From contig NZ_WAAQ01000001.1 of assembly GCF_008868125.1 (NCBI RefSeq), forward strand, positions 682,001 to 746,000: DNA of 64,000 bases, given 5' to 3'. Below the pieces are notes generated by a model that was not told the origin of the DNA, made no database searches, and worked only from the letters and a program-made list of their open reading frames with translations. Of this stretch, positions 1 through 8,022 are shown piece by piece. Origin of the DNA: Microbacterium maritypicum (lineage in GTDB: Bacteria; Actinomycetota; Actinomycetes; Actinomycetales; Microbacteriaceae). The translations under genes were made by a program, and so were the position numbers. Positions within the stretch are counted from its first letter, which is position 1. Every line of letters begins with the position of its first letter.

Positions 1-66
1 GAGGTCCGCGGCGACCTGGCAGCGGCGGGTCTCGACGTGGCCGCGAGCCGGGACGAAGGCCTCTGA
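1..66 (+). CDS. C-terminal end of an upstream gene (partial)
   Basis: Frame 1 is open from the window edge and stops with TGA at 64-66. It gives only the last 21 residues, ending SRDEGL. The stop shares its A with the ATG of the next gene, so the two are probably co-transcribed and translationally coupled. The gene may belong to the daptide cluster that follows. Too little is present to name it. Confidence 0.5.
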   Translation, partial: EVRGDLAAAGLDVAASRDEGL

Positions 67-1115
67 TGCGAGACGACGACCACGCTGCTCAGCCGGAGCT
101 CTTCGGCGCCAGGGCGCTGCGCGAATGGATCACCGGCGAGCATACGGAGCACTCCCGGATCTTCCTCCTCGAGGGCGGAGCAGACGTCAGCGACCTCGAC
201 GACGTGGCCGGTCACGACGACGTGGTCCTGTTGCCGGCGGAGAGCGCGCCGTATGACGGGCCGGCCGGCACCGCCCGGTACAGCGGCGCGCTGCGCGAGG
301 TCGGCGACGAGCTCTTCTTCGGCGAACGCGGCGTCGAGCTCCAGGACTACGTCGCGGCGGCGTTCGTGCAGATCATCGGTCCCACCGCCGTCCGCTTCTT
401 CGATGAGACCAGCTGGCGAGCCTTCCTCGACGATGCGGAACTCGCGCGCCGCACCGGAGTCTTCCCCTCGGCGTTGACCGATCCGCGGGTGCTTCTCGCC
501 GATCGCGCTGCGCTGGTGAGGCCGGATGGGCTGGAGGCCCCGAGCGCTCTCAGACTGAGCCCGGACGGCGCGGTCAGCCTGGGCCTGCAGGGCGAGATCC
601 TCGGCAGCACCGCCGATCTCGAGGCGCTGCTCACGGTTCCGCTGCCCGGTGCTGCGGCACTGGGAGGCGTCGTGCCCCGTGATGTGCTCGCAGCCGACCT
701 GGCGTGTCGCGAGTGGATCGCGCGATACCTCGGAGCAACGGACCTCATCAAGATGCTCCGGCTGGAGACTGCGACCGCCAAGATCTCCGGCTTCGGCTGG
801 TCGCTCATCGATGACGGGCGCGCCGACGCCGAACCGCTGGCCACGGATCCGTTCCTGCTCGACACCGACGACGGCTTCCTGCTCGCGGACATCGGATCCC
901 TGCGCCGCCAACTGCTCTCGGCGTCGACGGCCGTCGTCGTCGCCGCCACGCAGACCTCCCGTTCGACCGAGGTCGCGGCCGACCGCGTGGCTCGACGGCT
1001 CGGCATCGCGACATCCGACGCCCGCGCCCTGTGCCGCGAAGCCCGCACGGCGCTCAGCGTCCACGTCGGCACGCCCGACGATGCGCGCTGCCGAACCGCG
1101 GGGGTCGAAGGGTGA
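66..1115 (+). CDS. mpaB: Daptide biosynthesis RiPP recognition protein (MpaB-like)
   Basis: A 349-residue soluble protein rich in Asp, Glu and Ala, with no catalytic motif I recognise. It is the first gene of a tightly overlapping run followed by aminotransferase, dehydrogenase, precursors, methyltransferase, M50 protease and ABC transporter. That order matches the published daptide clusters, where this position is held by a RiPP recognition protein that presents the leader peptide to the modifying enzymes. The name therefore rests mainly on context and overall resemblance. The start ATG overlaps the upstream stop (TGATG), and the end overlaps the GTG of the aminotransferase gene. Confidence 0.75.
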   Translation: MRDDDHAAQPELFGARALREWITGEHTEHSRIFLLEGGADVSDLDDVAGHDDVVLLPAESAPYDGPAGTARYSGALREVGDELFFGERGVELQDYVAAAFVQIIGPTAVRFFDETSWRAFLDDAELARRTGVFPSALTDPRVLLADRAALVRPDGLEAPSALRLSPDGAVSLGLQGEILGSTADLEALLTVPLPGAAALGGVVPRDVLAADLACREWIARYLGATDLIKMLRLETATAKISGFGWSLIDDGRADAEPLATDPFLLDTDDGFLLADIGSLRRQLLSASTAVVVAATQTSRSTEVAADRVARRLGIATSDARALCREARTALSVHVGTPDDARCRTAGVEG

Positions 1116-2371
1116 GCCTGCCGCACGCGCTGTGGACGTCGATGCTCCCTGCGGACGAGATCTTCACGCACGACCGCGTGGCCGTCGGCGCGGCAGGGAA
1201 CCGCATCGAGTTCGCTGACGGATCCACACGTCTGTGCGCGACGAGCGGTCTGTGGAACGTTCCGCTCGGCTTCGGGAACCCGGCGGTCGCCGACGCGGTG
1301 GACAGGGCCACGCGTGACGCCTCGTACCTGTCGTTGTTCAGAGCGCCCCATCGGTACGCGCAAGACGCGGCGGAAGCCCTCATCGAATTGGCGGACCCGA
1401 GCCGCTACCGCCGCGTCATCTTCTCCACGTCGGGCGGGGCGGCGAATGACGCTGCGATGAAGCTCGCACGCCAGTACTGGTCGCAGAAGTCGGGCGGGTC
1501 CCGTTCGATCGTGGTCGGTCTCCGAGGCGGCTATCACGGCACGATGTACGGAAGTCATGCCCTGAGCGGAGACGACCTCCTCCAATCCGCCTACTTCGTC
1601 GACCGCAGAGCGGTGAGACACGTCTCTCACAGCGACGACGGCGAAGAGCTGGAGACGCTGCTCAAGCGAGAAGGATCCAGGGTGGCGTCGGTCGTCGTGG
1701 AACCCGTCCTCGGCAGCGGCGCGTACGCGCTGTCGGAAGCGTTCATCGATCGCCTCCTCGCCCTCAGGGAGGAGTACGGCTTCCTGATTGTCGCCGATGA
1801 GGTCGCCACGGGGTTCGGCCGCACCGGGACGATGCTCGCCACCGACACCTGGGCGGCGGCACCGGATGTCCTGATCCTCTCCAAGGCACTGACGAACGGC
1901 GCGATGGGCGCCGCGGCGCTTCTGGTGGGTGACCGGGTCGCTTCCGAATTCGTCCGCGGGGGCTGGACGTTCGTCCACGGCGAGACGCAGGCGGGGACCC
2001 CGGCCTGCGCGGCGGCCATCATCGCGGTGATCGAGGAACTGCGCCGCATCGATGTGGAATCGACCACCCGAGCGCTGGGAGCCGGGCTGGGGGAGTTGGC
2101 GACGTCGTTGCTGTCGGACGGCGTGGTCACGGAGATCACCGGAAGGGGATGCTTCATAGGGCTCGGGCTTCGCACCGAGGATCAGGCCCCGCTCTCCGGG
2201 GCGGAGGTGCTCCACGCCGTCGCGGCCATCGCGCGCAACGGCGTCCTGGTGCAGCCCGGTCCCAGCTCGATCGAGCTGATTCCCGCCTACGGGTTCACCG
2301 CGGACGAGCTCCATGAGGTGGGCGCAGCCATCCGCTCAGGGCTGGCTCAGGCGCAGGAGGCATCCGCATGA
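1112..2371 (+). CDS. mpaC: Daptide-type class III PLP aminotransferase (MpaC-like)
   Basis: A class III (ornithine/acetylornithine-type) PLP-dependent aminotransferase of 419 residues. Visible family marks are the DEVATGFGRTG stretch with the cofactor-binding Asp at about residue 229 and the Schiff-base Lys at about 258 in SKALTNG, the usual 29-residue spacing. In daptide pathways this enzyme aminates the ketone left after decarboxylation of the C-terminal Thr of the precursor, giving a terminal 1,2-diamine. I chose GTG at 1112, which overlaps the previous stop as GTGA. An in-frame ATG at 1031 would add an implausible Arg-rich N-terminus lying inside mpaB. The stop overlaps mpaD as ATGA. Confidence 0.88.
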   Translation: MSLPHALWTSMLPADEIFTHDRVAVGAAGNRIEFADGSTRLCATSGLWNVPLGFGNPAVADAVDRATRDASYLSLFRAPHRYAQDAAEALIELADPSRYRRVIFSTSGGAANDAAMKLARQYWSQKSGGSRSIVVGLRGGYHGTMYGSHALSGDDLLQSAYFVDRRAVRHVSHSDDGEELETLLKREGSRVASVVVEPVLGSGAYALSEAFIDRLLALREEYGFLIVADEVATGFGRTGTMLATDTWAAAPDVLILSKALTNGAMGAAALLVGDRVASEFVRGGWTFVHGETQAGTPACAAAIIAVIEELRRIDVESTTRALGAGLGELATSLLSDGVVTEITGRGCFIGLGLRTEDQAPLSGAEVLHAVAAIARNGVLVQPGPSSIELIPAYGFTADELHEVGAAIRSGLAQAQEASA

Positions 2372-3558
2372 CCTCGGACTTCGCTGGTCGAGTTCCCACC
2401 CTGTGGCACGGAGAAGGGATCGCCCGGCAGATGATGGAGCGCCTCACGGCGGGCCGCGAGACTCTCGTGGTGGCGGACGCGGCTGTCGCGGCCCCCTTCC
2501 TGGACGGCCACTCGGCGAGAACGGTGACGATCGACGCACCCGCGGTGAACGTGGCAGCCGTCGTCACGATGGCGCAGGAGATCGTCGACCGGTCGCCGAG
2601 CGTCATCGTGGCCGTCGGCGGAGGAACCGTGCTCGACGCCAGCAAGATCGCCGCACTGGCGCTCGCCCGCGGGCGCGTGTTCGACTACGCGATCGGGCAT
2701 GCGTCGAGGTCGGCGCTCACGTTCCTGCCCCACGCTCTGCCGGCTGTGGACATCATCGCCGTGCCGACGACGCTGGGCACGTCGTCCGAGACGAACAGCG
2801 TCGGCATCCTCACGACCGACCGCGGTCACCGACTCATCGTGGGGCACGCCCTGAGACCACGGCACGCGATCATCGATCCCTGCAACCTCACCTCCCTCAC
2901 GCCCGAAGCCGTGAGGGAGGGAGCGCTGGAGGCGTTCCTCCGTCTGGCGGGCGCCTCGACGAGCGCGCGGAGAAGCGCCAGGGGGAACCGCGACGCCGTC
3001 GCCCTCGGCCGAGCGCTCATCGACGCGGCGACCCGCGACCCCGACTCCGCGGCGGGAAGGCTCCGCATCGCGCGACTGAGTGCCGCGACCCAGCGCAGCG
3101 CGGCGCTCAGAGGGCGGGATCCCTACAGTGCCCGTCATTGGTATGTGGCGAACGAAGTGGCCTTTCTGCTGCAGGTCCGCAAGATCGTCGCCACGGCGGC
3201 GGTCATCGCCGCGGTCTGGCGACGAATCTGCTCGGGAGACACGCGCTGGGGCGATCGGAAGAGCCTGGAGGGGTTCTGGGCGCGGGCGTCGATCGGAACG
3301 ACATTGCCCGTCGAACCGCCCGCCGGGATCGCTGCGCTCCTCGACCGCTGGGGGATTCCGCGTCCGCCCGAGCCGAGCGCTCATGACGTGGACCGCATCT
3401 CCGCCGCCACCGAAGCGGCATGGGGAAATCGCCAGCCGATGCTCCCCGGTCTCACCGCGGGCGACTTCCGTGATCTGCTCCGCGAATCGTGCTGGAGCCC
3501 TGAGCCGGTCGGCGCAGATCGCCGACCATCGACCGTGCTTTCGAAGGAGGTGAATTAG
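2368..3558 (+). CDS. mpaD: Daptide-type iron-ADH-family dehydrogenase (MpaD-like)
   Basis: A 396-residue member of the iron-containing alcohol dehydrogenase fold. The NAD-binding segment GGGTVLDASK lies near residue 85, and VPTTLGTSSETNS follows. In daptide biosynthesis the enzyme oxidises the side-chain hydroxyl of the C-terminal Thr, and the beta-keto acid then loses CO2. The region that normally carries the metal ligands (GMDALxHAxE) reads EGALEAFLRLAG at about 184-195, so the ligand Asp and first His appear to be missing. The last codons (Lys-Glu-Val-Asn) form a near-perfect ribosome binding site, AAGGAGGTG, for the first precursor gene. The start overlaps mpaC as ATGA. Confidence 0.88.
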   Translation: MTSDFAGRVPTLWHGEGIARQMMERLTAGRETLVVADAAVAAPFLDGHSARTVTIDAPAVNVAAVVTMAQEIVDRSPSVIVAVGGGTVLDASKIAALALARGRVFDYAIGHASRSALTFLPHALPAVDIIAVPTTLGTSSETNSVGILTTDRGHRLIVGHALRPRHAIIDPCNLTSLTPEAVREGALEAFLRLAGASTSARRSARGNRDAVALGRALIDAATRDPDSAAGRLRIARLSAATQRSAALRGRDPYSARHWYVANEVAFLLQVRKIVATAAVIAAVWRRICSGDTRWGDRKSLEGFWARASIGTTLPVEPPAGIAALLDRWGIPRPPEPSAHDVDRISAATEAAWGNRQPMLPGLTAGDFRDLLRESCWSPEPVGADRRPSTVLSKEVN

Positions 3559-3693
3559 ATGGGCAGAAATGAGGAGACGAGTATCCGGTTCCAGGAACTG
3601 GAAACGATGGAGGCCCCCAGCTGGGAGAGCTTCTATCAGGGCGCGATAGGTGCGCTGGTTCTCATCGGGATCGGCGCAGCCGCCGCGACGTGA
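3559..3693 (+). CDS. mpaA1: Daptide precursor peptide 1
   Basis: A 44-residue peptide starting directly after the mpaD stop. Its acidic leader contains FQELETMEAP. A hydrophobic, helix-prone Gly/Ala/Ile/Leu core follows and ends in AAAAT, with Thr as the last residue. Two features shared with the next two genes mark it as a precursor: the FxELExM/I leader motif and the obligatory C-terminal Thr that the pathway turns into a dimethylated diamine. The ribosome binding site AAGGAGG (3544-3550) is embedded in the mpaD coding end. Leader cleavage probably falls after the acidic segment, but the exact bond cannot be read from sequence. Confidence 0.9.
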   Translation: MGRNEETSIRFQELETMEAPSWESFYQGAIGALVLIGIGAAAAT

Positions 3694-3733
3694 CCTCTGG
3701 TGGCGGAACACGAAAAGCGGAAGGGAGGTAAGA

Positions 3734-3859
3734 ATGCACACCGCAATGCCGACGCTCGAGTTCACGGAACTCGAGGCCATGGAGACCCTGAACGACACCG
3801 ATGACTACATTCGCGGATTCGCCGTGGGCGTGATCATCGGAATTCTCGCCTTGACCTAA
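3734..3859 (+). CDS. mpaA2: Daptide precursor peptide 2
   Basis: A 41-residue peptide with leader segment LEFTELEAMETL, an acidic NDTDD turn, then a hydrophobic core ending VIIGILALT. Like its neighbours it ends in Thr and has no Cys. A strong ribosome binding site (AAGGGAGGTAAG) lies just upstream. It is a paralogue of the flanking precursors and probably gives a second, distinct daptide. Other short-peptide readings are unlikely given the shared leader and terminal Thr. Confidence 0.92.
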   Translation: MHTAMPTLEFTELEAMETLNDTDDYIRGFAVGVIIGILALT

Positions 3860-3895
3860 GCCCAGCATTCGAAAGCTCGACAAAGGAGGTTCGCC

Positions 3896-4015
3896 TTGCA
3901 GACGGAATCGCTGGAATTCACAGAACTCGAACACATCGACGCACCGCTCGAATGGTGGGAGCACGCCAGCTACATCATCGCCATCATCGGCGGAGCGGCA
4001 GCGATCGCAACCTGA
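3896..4015 (+). CDS. mpaA3: Daptide precursor peptide 3
   Basis: A 39-residue peptide starting at TTG (MQTESLEFTELE...) and ending IGGAAAIAT. It shares the LEFTELE leader motif and C-terminal Thr with precursors 1 and 2. The TTG is supported by the ribosome binding site AAAGGAGGTT seven bases upstream and by alignment of the leader with precursor 2. A hairpin follows directly after the stop. Confidence 0.9.
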   Translation: MQTESLEFTELEHIDAPLEWWEHASYIIAIIGGAAAIAT

Positions 4016-4019
4016 CCGC

Positions 4020-4052
4020 GGGGTGCGGGCGTATCTCGCACGCCCGCACCCC
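4020..4052 (+). terminator. GC-rich hairpin between precursor genes and downstream enzymes
   Basis: A perfect inverted repeat: GGGTGCGGGCG (4021-4031) pairs with CGCCCGCACCC (4041-4051), and 4020-4052 extends the stem to 12 bp around a 9-nt loop. No T-tract follows. It probably acts as an attenuator or an mRNA-stabilising 3' end for the precursor message rather than a full terminator, because the methyltransferase gene starts 28 bases later. Confidence 0.6.
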
Positions 4053-4079
4053 CTGTTCCCCCGGAGAGGCGATGTGCGA

Positions 4080-4907
4080 ATGTCAGACCTGATCACCGAA
4101 GCGCTGTCGGCGCGACTCGAGGCGGTCGGCGCGGTGCCCAAGGCACAAGACCTGTACGCCGGAGTCGGCACCGACTTCTACGAGCGGCTCGTCGGCGCGG
4201 ACCGTGCCGAGATCCGCGAAGTGCTCGCGCTCGCAAGAGACTCCGCGGGGCCGATCCTCGACGTCGCGGCGGGGAGCGGGAGGCTGACGATCCCGCTGGT
4301 GAGATCGGGCAAGACGGTGACCGCGATGGATCTCTCCGACGACATGCTCTCCCACCTACGACGGGCGCTGCCGGACCACGCCTCACTCGACTGCGTCGTC
4401 GCGGACATGCGCGACTTCTCCCTGGGGCGTCTCTACGACCTGATCGTCATCGGGGCGACCTCCATCACGCTGCTCGATCGTGCGGGAAGGTCCGGCCTCT
4501 ACGCGAGCGTGCGACGGCATCTCGCCGATAGAGGTGTCTTCGCCTTCACCGTCGCCGGCGGCGACGCTGCCGAGAGCCTCGCGGTTGCCCGAGATCACGA
4601 GATCGGTGTGCCCGGACCCGAGGGAGAGGAGACCTACCTCTTCTCACAGCAGCTGGACCATGACGGCGGGGCACGTGTGGTCAATTGGGTTCGCGCCTCC
4701 GACCTCGTGGCCGGTGCGGAGGTGACCGTCCTCACGAGCCGCCTGCAGGTGCTCAGCCAGGAGATGCTCTCTCGAGAGGCTGTGGAGGCCGGTTTCGCCC
4801 CACCCGCCGTCTCGCCCGTGCGCACGAGTCACGGAGTGGAGATCCTCCTCCTCACGACTTCGCTCGCGGGACCCAGGAGAGAGGCACCTGGCGATGCCTC
4901 CGACTAG
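4080..4907 (+). CDS. mpaM: Daptide-type SAM-dependent N-methyltransferase (MpaM-like)
   Basis: A class I SAM methyltransferase of 275 residues. Motif I is ILDVAAGSGRL (Asp at about 61), the acidic motif II AMDLSDDML follows, and VVADMRDF is the motif that contacts adenine. In the daptide pathway it adds two methyls to the new C-terminal amine, giving the permanently basic dimethylamino end. ATG at 4080 is 10 nt from GGAGAGG (4063-4069). An in-frame GTG at 4074 is the alternative start. The end overlaps the protease gene by 14 nt. Confidence 0.87.
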   Translation: MSDLITEALSARLEAVGAVPKAQDLYAGVGTDFYERLVGADRAEIREVLALARDSAGPILDVAAGSGRLTIPLVRSGKTVTAMDLSDDMLSHLRRALPDHASLDCVVADMRDFSLGRLYDLIVIGATSITLLDRAGRSGLYASVRRHLADRGVFAFTVAGGDAAESLAVARDHEIGVPGPEGEETYLFSQQLDHDGGARVVNWVRASDLVAGAEVTVLTSRLQVLSQEMLSREAVEAGFAPPAVSPVRTSHGVEILLLTTSLAGPRREAPGDASD

Positions 4908-6510
4908 TTTCGTGCGTCGAAGAGCGCCGCGGACCGCAACGGCGCTCACCCCCGACGCGCGCCCGCTCCTGGCCGCCGGCGTCGCCTTCGAGAAGGGGAT
5001 CGACGAAGCGGCATGGATCGTGATGCTGCACGGCGTGCCTTCGTCGCGGGTCTCGGGCGCGGTCGTCGACATGCTGACGGCGCTGGACGGCGAGACCCCG
5101 CTTCACGCTCTGCACATGCGCTTCGCCGCCGCCGAGTCGTGGGAGAGCTTTCTCGGTCTGGTGCTTCGCTTCCGCGCGAGCGGACTCCTCGACGGAGACA
5201 CGAAGCTGCCACCTGGCCGCTGGGACTATCGGCCCCCGTTCACCCTGCAGATCGCGACGCTTCGAGCGCCTGCCCTGTTCGGCCGCGTGGACCATCTGGT
5301 CGTTCCGCTCTCGGGCAGGGCGGTCCGTGCCACCGTCGCCGTGCTGCTCGGCCTCGGACTCGTGGCGGCGATCCTGCAGGCGGGAGAGCTGCGCAGCGCG
5401 CTCACCTCGCCGATACCGTTGTCCGGCCTCGTGATCCTCGTCGCCGTGCTCTCGCTCCTGACCCTGCTCCACGAGGGCGCGCACGGCCTCACGCTCACGA
5501 GGTTCGGGGGAAGACCCCGCAGGGCCGGCTTCATGATCTTCTATCTCACCCCCGCCTTCTTCGTCGACGTGACCGATGGCTGGCGCCTCCCCGATCGCCG
5601 GCAACGCGTCGCGATCGCCCTGGCCGGGCCCGCCGTGCATGCCGCCGTCGCCGCCGTGGCCCTTCTCGTCGCGCTCGCGCTGCCCGACACCGAGGTGCGC
5701 CAGACGCTGGTGCTTCTCGCGCTCGCCTGCGCTGCCATCGTCCTCGTCAACCTGATCCCGTTCGTGCGGTTCGACGGGTACATCGCCCTCATGAGCGCGC
5801 TGGATGAGCCCAACCTGAGAGCACGGACGATTCGTGACGGCGCGAACTTCCTGACCCGCTTCCTGTTCGGCGGGCAGAGGGCGGCCAAGAGCCTGAACAC
5901 GTGGTGGAGCGTGCCGTTCGGCCTGGCGAGCCTGCTCGCTCCGGTGGTCCTGGTGCTGTTCGCCGTCGGCCGGGCGGCTCGAGCGGTCGCCGGCGGCGGA
6001 CCGGTCCTCGGTCTGCTCGTGGTCGCCCTGGAAGCCGTCGTGGTCGTCGTCGGCGTCGTCCTCGTCTCGAGGGCACTGCACCGCGCCTTCCGGTCAGGTG
6101 TCTCGCGACTGCGGTTCTTCACCGTCCTCGCCGCACTGGTCTCGACCATCGCGGTCGCAGGAGTCCTGATCCCCGTACCGGTGACCACCACGCTCGGCTT
6201 TTCGGCGCAGGGCGGCCACGTGGTCCTCCTGCACGCCGGCGGCGCCGCCGAGACGGAAGTGCCGGAAGGCGCGCGCGTCGTGCTGATGAGCAGCGGCATC
6301 CTCGCCGATGAGCGGGTCGGCGAGGGGACGGTCACCCGACCGCGAGCGATACCGACGGAGGTGCCGCTCGACGCGCTCTTCCCCGTGACGGCGGAGGGTG
6401 TGACCCTGCCGGCGGTGATCGTCGCGGGCGTGGATCTCAGCGACGGGAACCCGAGACTGCCTGCGACGGGGCAGGCACGCGTCGAACTCGGCGTCCGAAA
6501 CGTGTGGTAG
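4894..6510 (+). CDS. mpaP: Daptide biosynthesis intramembrane metalloprotease (MpaP-like, M50)
   Basis: A polytopic membrane protein of 538 residues. The soluble N-terminal part (about 1-140) is followed by several transmembrane helices. HEGAH at 193-197 is the HExxH zinc motif of M50/site-2 proteases, and FDGY with Asp at about 294 supplies the third ligand region. The last 120 residues form a beta-rich, probably external, domain after a final helix. Its place between the methyltransferase and ABC genes suggests that it cuts the leader from the modified precursors at the membrane. ATG at 4894 lies inside the mpaM end. The family is well recognisable, but the leader-peptidase role is inferred. 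Confidence 0.85.
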   Translation: MPPTSFVRRRAPRTATALTPDARPLLAAGVAFEKGIDEAAWIVMLHGVPSSRVSGAVVDMLTALDGETPLHALHMRFAAAESWESFLGLVLRFRASGLLDGDTKLPPGRWDYRPPFTLQIATLRAPALFGRVDHLVVPLSGRAVRATVAVLLGLGLVAAILQAGELRSALTSPIPLSGLVILVAVLSLLTLLHEGAHGLTLTRFGGRPRRAGFMIFYLTPAFFVDVTDGWRLPDRRQRVAIALAGPAVHAAVAAVALLVALALPDTEVRQTLVLLALACAAIVLVNLIPFVRFDGYIALMSALDEPNLRARTIRDGANFLTRFLFGGQRAAKSLNTWWSVPFGLASLLAPVVLVLFAVGRAARAVAGGGPVLGLLVVALEAVVVVVGVVLVSRALHRAFRSGVSRLRFFTVLAALVSTIAVAGVLIPVPVTTTLGFSAQGGHVVLLHAGGAAETEVPEGARVVLMSSGILADERVGEGTVTRPRAIPTEVPLDALFPVTAEGVTLPAVIVAGVDLSDGNPRLPATGQARVELGVRNVW

Positions 6511-6580
6511 TCGCTCTGGGCGACGGGCGTGACGCTGCCACTGGCGACCCTGCAGAGCGAGAGAGCGGAAGAGGATGAGA

Positions 6581-7297
6581 ATGAACGACTACGCCATTGA
6601 GGTGCGCGGACTCACGAAGAGGTACGGCCAGCGGACCGCCGTCGAGGAGCTGTCCTTCGTCGTCCCGCGCGGATCGATCGTCGGGCTGCTGGGCCCGAAC
6701 GGGGCGGGGAAATCGACGACTCTGCGAGCGATCGTCGGCCTTCTCCGGCCCTCGGGCGGAGACAGCCTGATCGACGGTGTGCCGTTCTCGGCCCTCGACA
6801 ACCCCGCATCGCACGTCGGCGTCCACATGGACGGGTTCGGGTTCGAAGCGGGCATCTCCGCCAGAAGACACCTGGAGATCTGCCGACTCGCGGCTGGGGC
6901 ACCGCGCAGCAGGGTCGACGAGGTGCTGGACGAGGTGGGGCTGGCAGCGGATGCCCGTCGCCGGGTGAAGACGTTCTCGACGGGCATGGCCCAGCGTCTC
7001 GGGCTGGCGACGGCTCTGGTGGGTTCCCCGCGCACACTCGTCCTGGACGAGCCGGCCAACGGTCTGGATCCCGACGGCATCCGCTGGCTCCGCCGGTTCC
7101 TGCGCGCCTTCGCCGAACGCGGGGGCACCGTCCTGCTCTCCAGTCATCAGCTCGCCGAACTGGAACAGGTCGTGGATGAGGTCGTCGTCATCAAGGGACG
7201 AGCCCTGTTCGCCGGGCGGCTTGGCGACCTGGTCACCAGCGACGACGATTCGCTCGAGAGCAAGTACTTCGACCTGGTCGGCGGTGCGTCCGCATGA
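6581..7297 (+). CDS. mpaT1: ABC transporter ATP-binding protein of the daptide cluster
   Basis: A 238-residue ABC ATPase. Walker A is GPNGAGKST at about 38-46, the signature is FSTGMAQR (a degenerate LSGGQ) and Walker B is LVLDEPANGLD, followed by the H-loop SSHQL. It energises the two membrane partners downstream for export of mature daptides and/or self-protection. Two ATGs six bases apart are possible (6575, 6581). I prefer 6581 because AAGAGG ends at 6574 and would touch the first. The stop overlaps the next start as ATGA. Confidence 0.88.
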   Translation: MNDYAIEVRGLTKRYGQRTAVEELSFVVPRGSIVGLLGPNGAGKSTTLRAIVGLLRPSGGDSLIDGVPFSALDNPASHVGVHMDGFGFEAGISARRHLEICRLAAGAPRSRVDEVLDEVGLAADARRRVKTFSTGMAQRLGLATALVGSPRTLVLDEPANGLDPDGIRWLRRFLRAFAERGGTVLLSSHQLAELEQVVDEVVVIKGRALFAGRLGDLVTSDDDSLESKYFDLVGGASA

Positions 7298-8022
7298 GGA
7301 ACGCGATTCGCAGTGAGCTGCTGCGCGCGGTGAGCGGACCCTCCGTTCTGCCGGTCTATCTCGTGGCCCTGCTCATGCCGCTGTTCGTGCTGTTCTCCGA
7401 CGGCTCACGCTTCGACCTCGCCGGGGTCGACTCCCACACGGCGACCTCCCGTCTTCTGGAGCCGCTCGCGTGGTCGGTGATCTCCGCAGCGTTCGTCGGG
7501 GCGTACGCGGTCACGCGCGAGTACTACTACTCCTCGATGGAGCGAACCCTCACCGGGGTCGGCTTCCGACGTGCCTTCTCGGGAAAGCTCATCGCCGGGG
7601 CGCTCATCGCGATCGCGCTGTCCGTGTGCATCTTCGTCACCTGGACGCTGGGGATCTTCCTCGTCCTGGCCGAGAACGGGCTGACACTCGCTCTGTCGTT
7701 GCAGTCCTGGCAGCTGTACGCCGGCGCGCTGGCCGGTGCGGTGCTCGGTGCGCTCATCGGAGGAGCCGTCGGCTGGATCACCCGCAACTACTATGCGACG
7801 GCGATCATCGTCCTCGTTCTGCCGATGGTCCTCGAGTTCGCGTTGCTGCGCACGGCACCCGAGGTGGCGAAGTTCTCGCCAGGATTGGCCATCGCCGCCG
7901 TGGGGGTTCCCGGATTCCAGGACCGGCTGCTCGCGTTCGCCCCCGCCCTCGGAGTCGGACTCGCATGGACCGCAGGGCTCGTGGCGGTCGCCTGGTTCAC
8001 AGGACGCCGGAGGGTGGGGTGA
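7294..8022 (+). CDS. ABC-2 type permease subunit 1 of the daptide cluster
   Basis: A 242-residue integral membrane protein with about six hydrophobic helices and the layout of an ABC-2 type bacteriocin/antibiotic exporter. It has an N-terminal helix, a periplasmic stretch with GSRFDLAGVDSH, and later paired helices. It is translationally coupled to the ATPase (ATGA) and to the second permease (GTGA). It probably forms a heterodimer with that second permease for peptide export or immunity. Confidence 0.8.
   Translation: MRNAIRSELLRAVSGPSVLPVYLVALLMPLFVLFSDGSRFDLAGVDSHTATSRLLEPLAWSVISAAFVGAYAVTREYYYSSMERTLTGVGFRRAFSGKLIAGALIAIALSVCIFVTWTLGIFLVLAENGLTLALSLQSWQLYAGALAGAVLGALIGGAVGWITRNYYATAIIVLVLPMVLEFALLRTAPEVAKFSPGLAIAAVGVPGFQDRLLAFAPALGVGLAWTAGLVAVAWFTGRRRVG

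Noticed and set aside
347..2314. 655-codon open frame on the minus strand opposite mpaB/mpaC
   Set aside because: High-GC shadow: Arg/Gly/His-rich composition, no motif, and fully opposite two well-supported genes.
3559..4015. Lanthipeptide, thiopeptide or sactipeptide reading of the small peptides
   Set aside because: No Cys in the precursors and no lanthionine, YcaO or radical SAM enzyme in the cluster; the Thr ends plus aminotransferase, dehydrogenase and methyltransferase fit daptides.
4020..4052. Classical Rho-independent terminator
   Set aside because: No T-tract follows and the next cluster gene starts within 30 bases, so it is listed as a hairpin with uncertain role.
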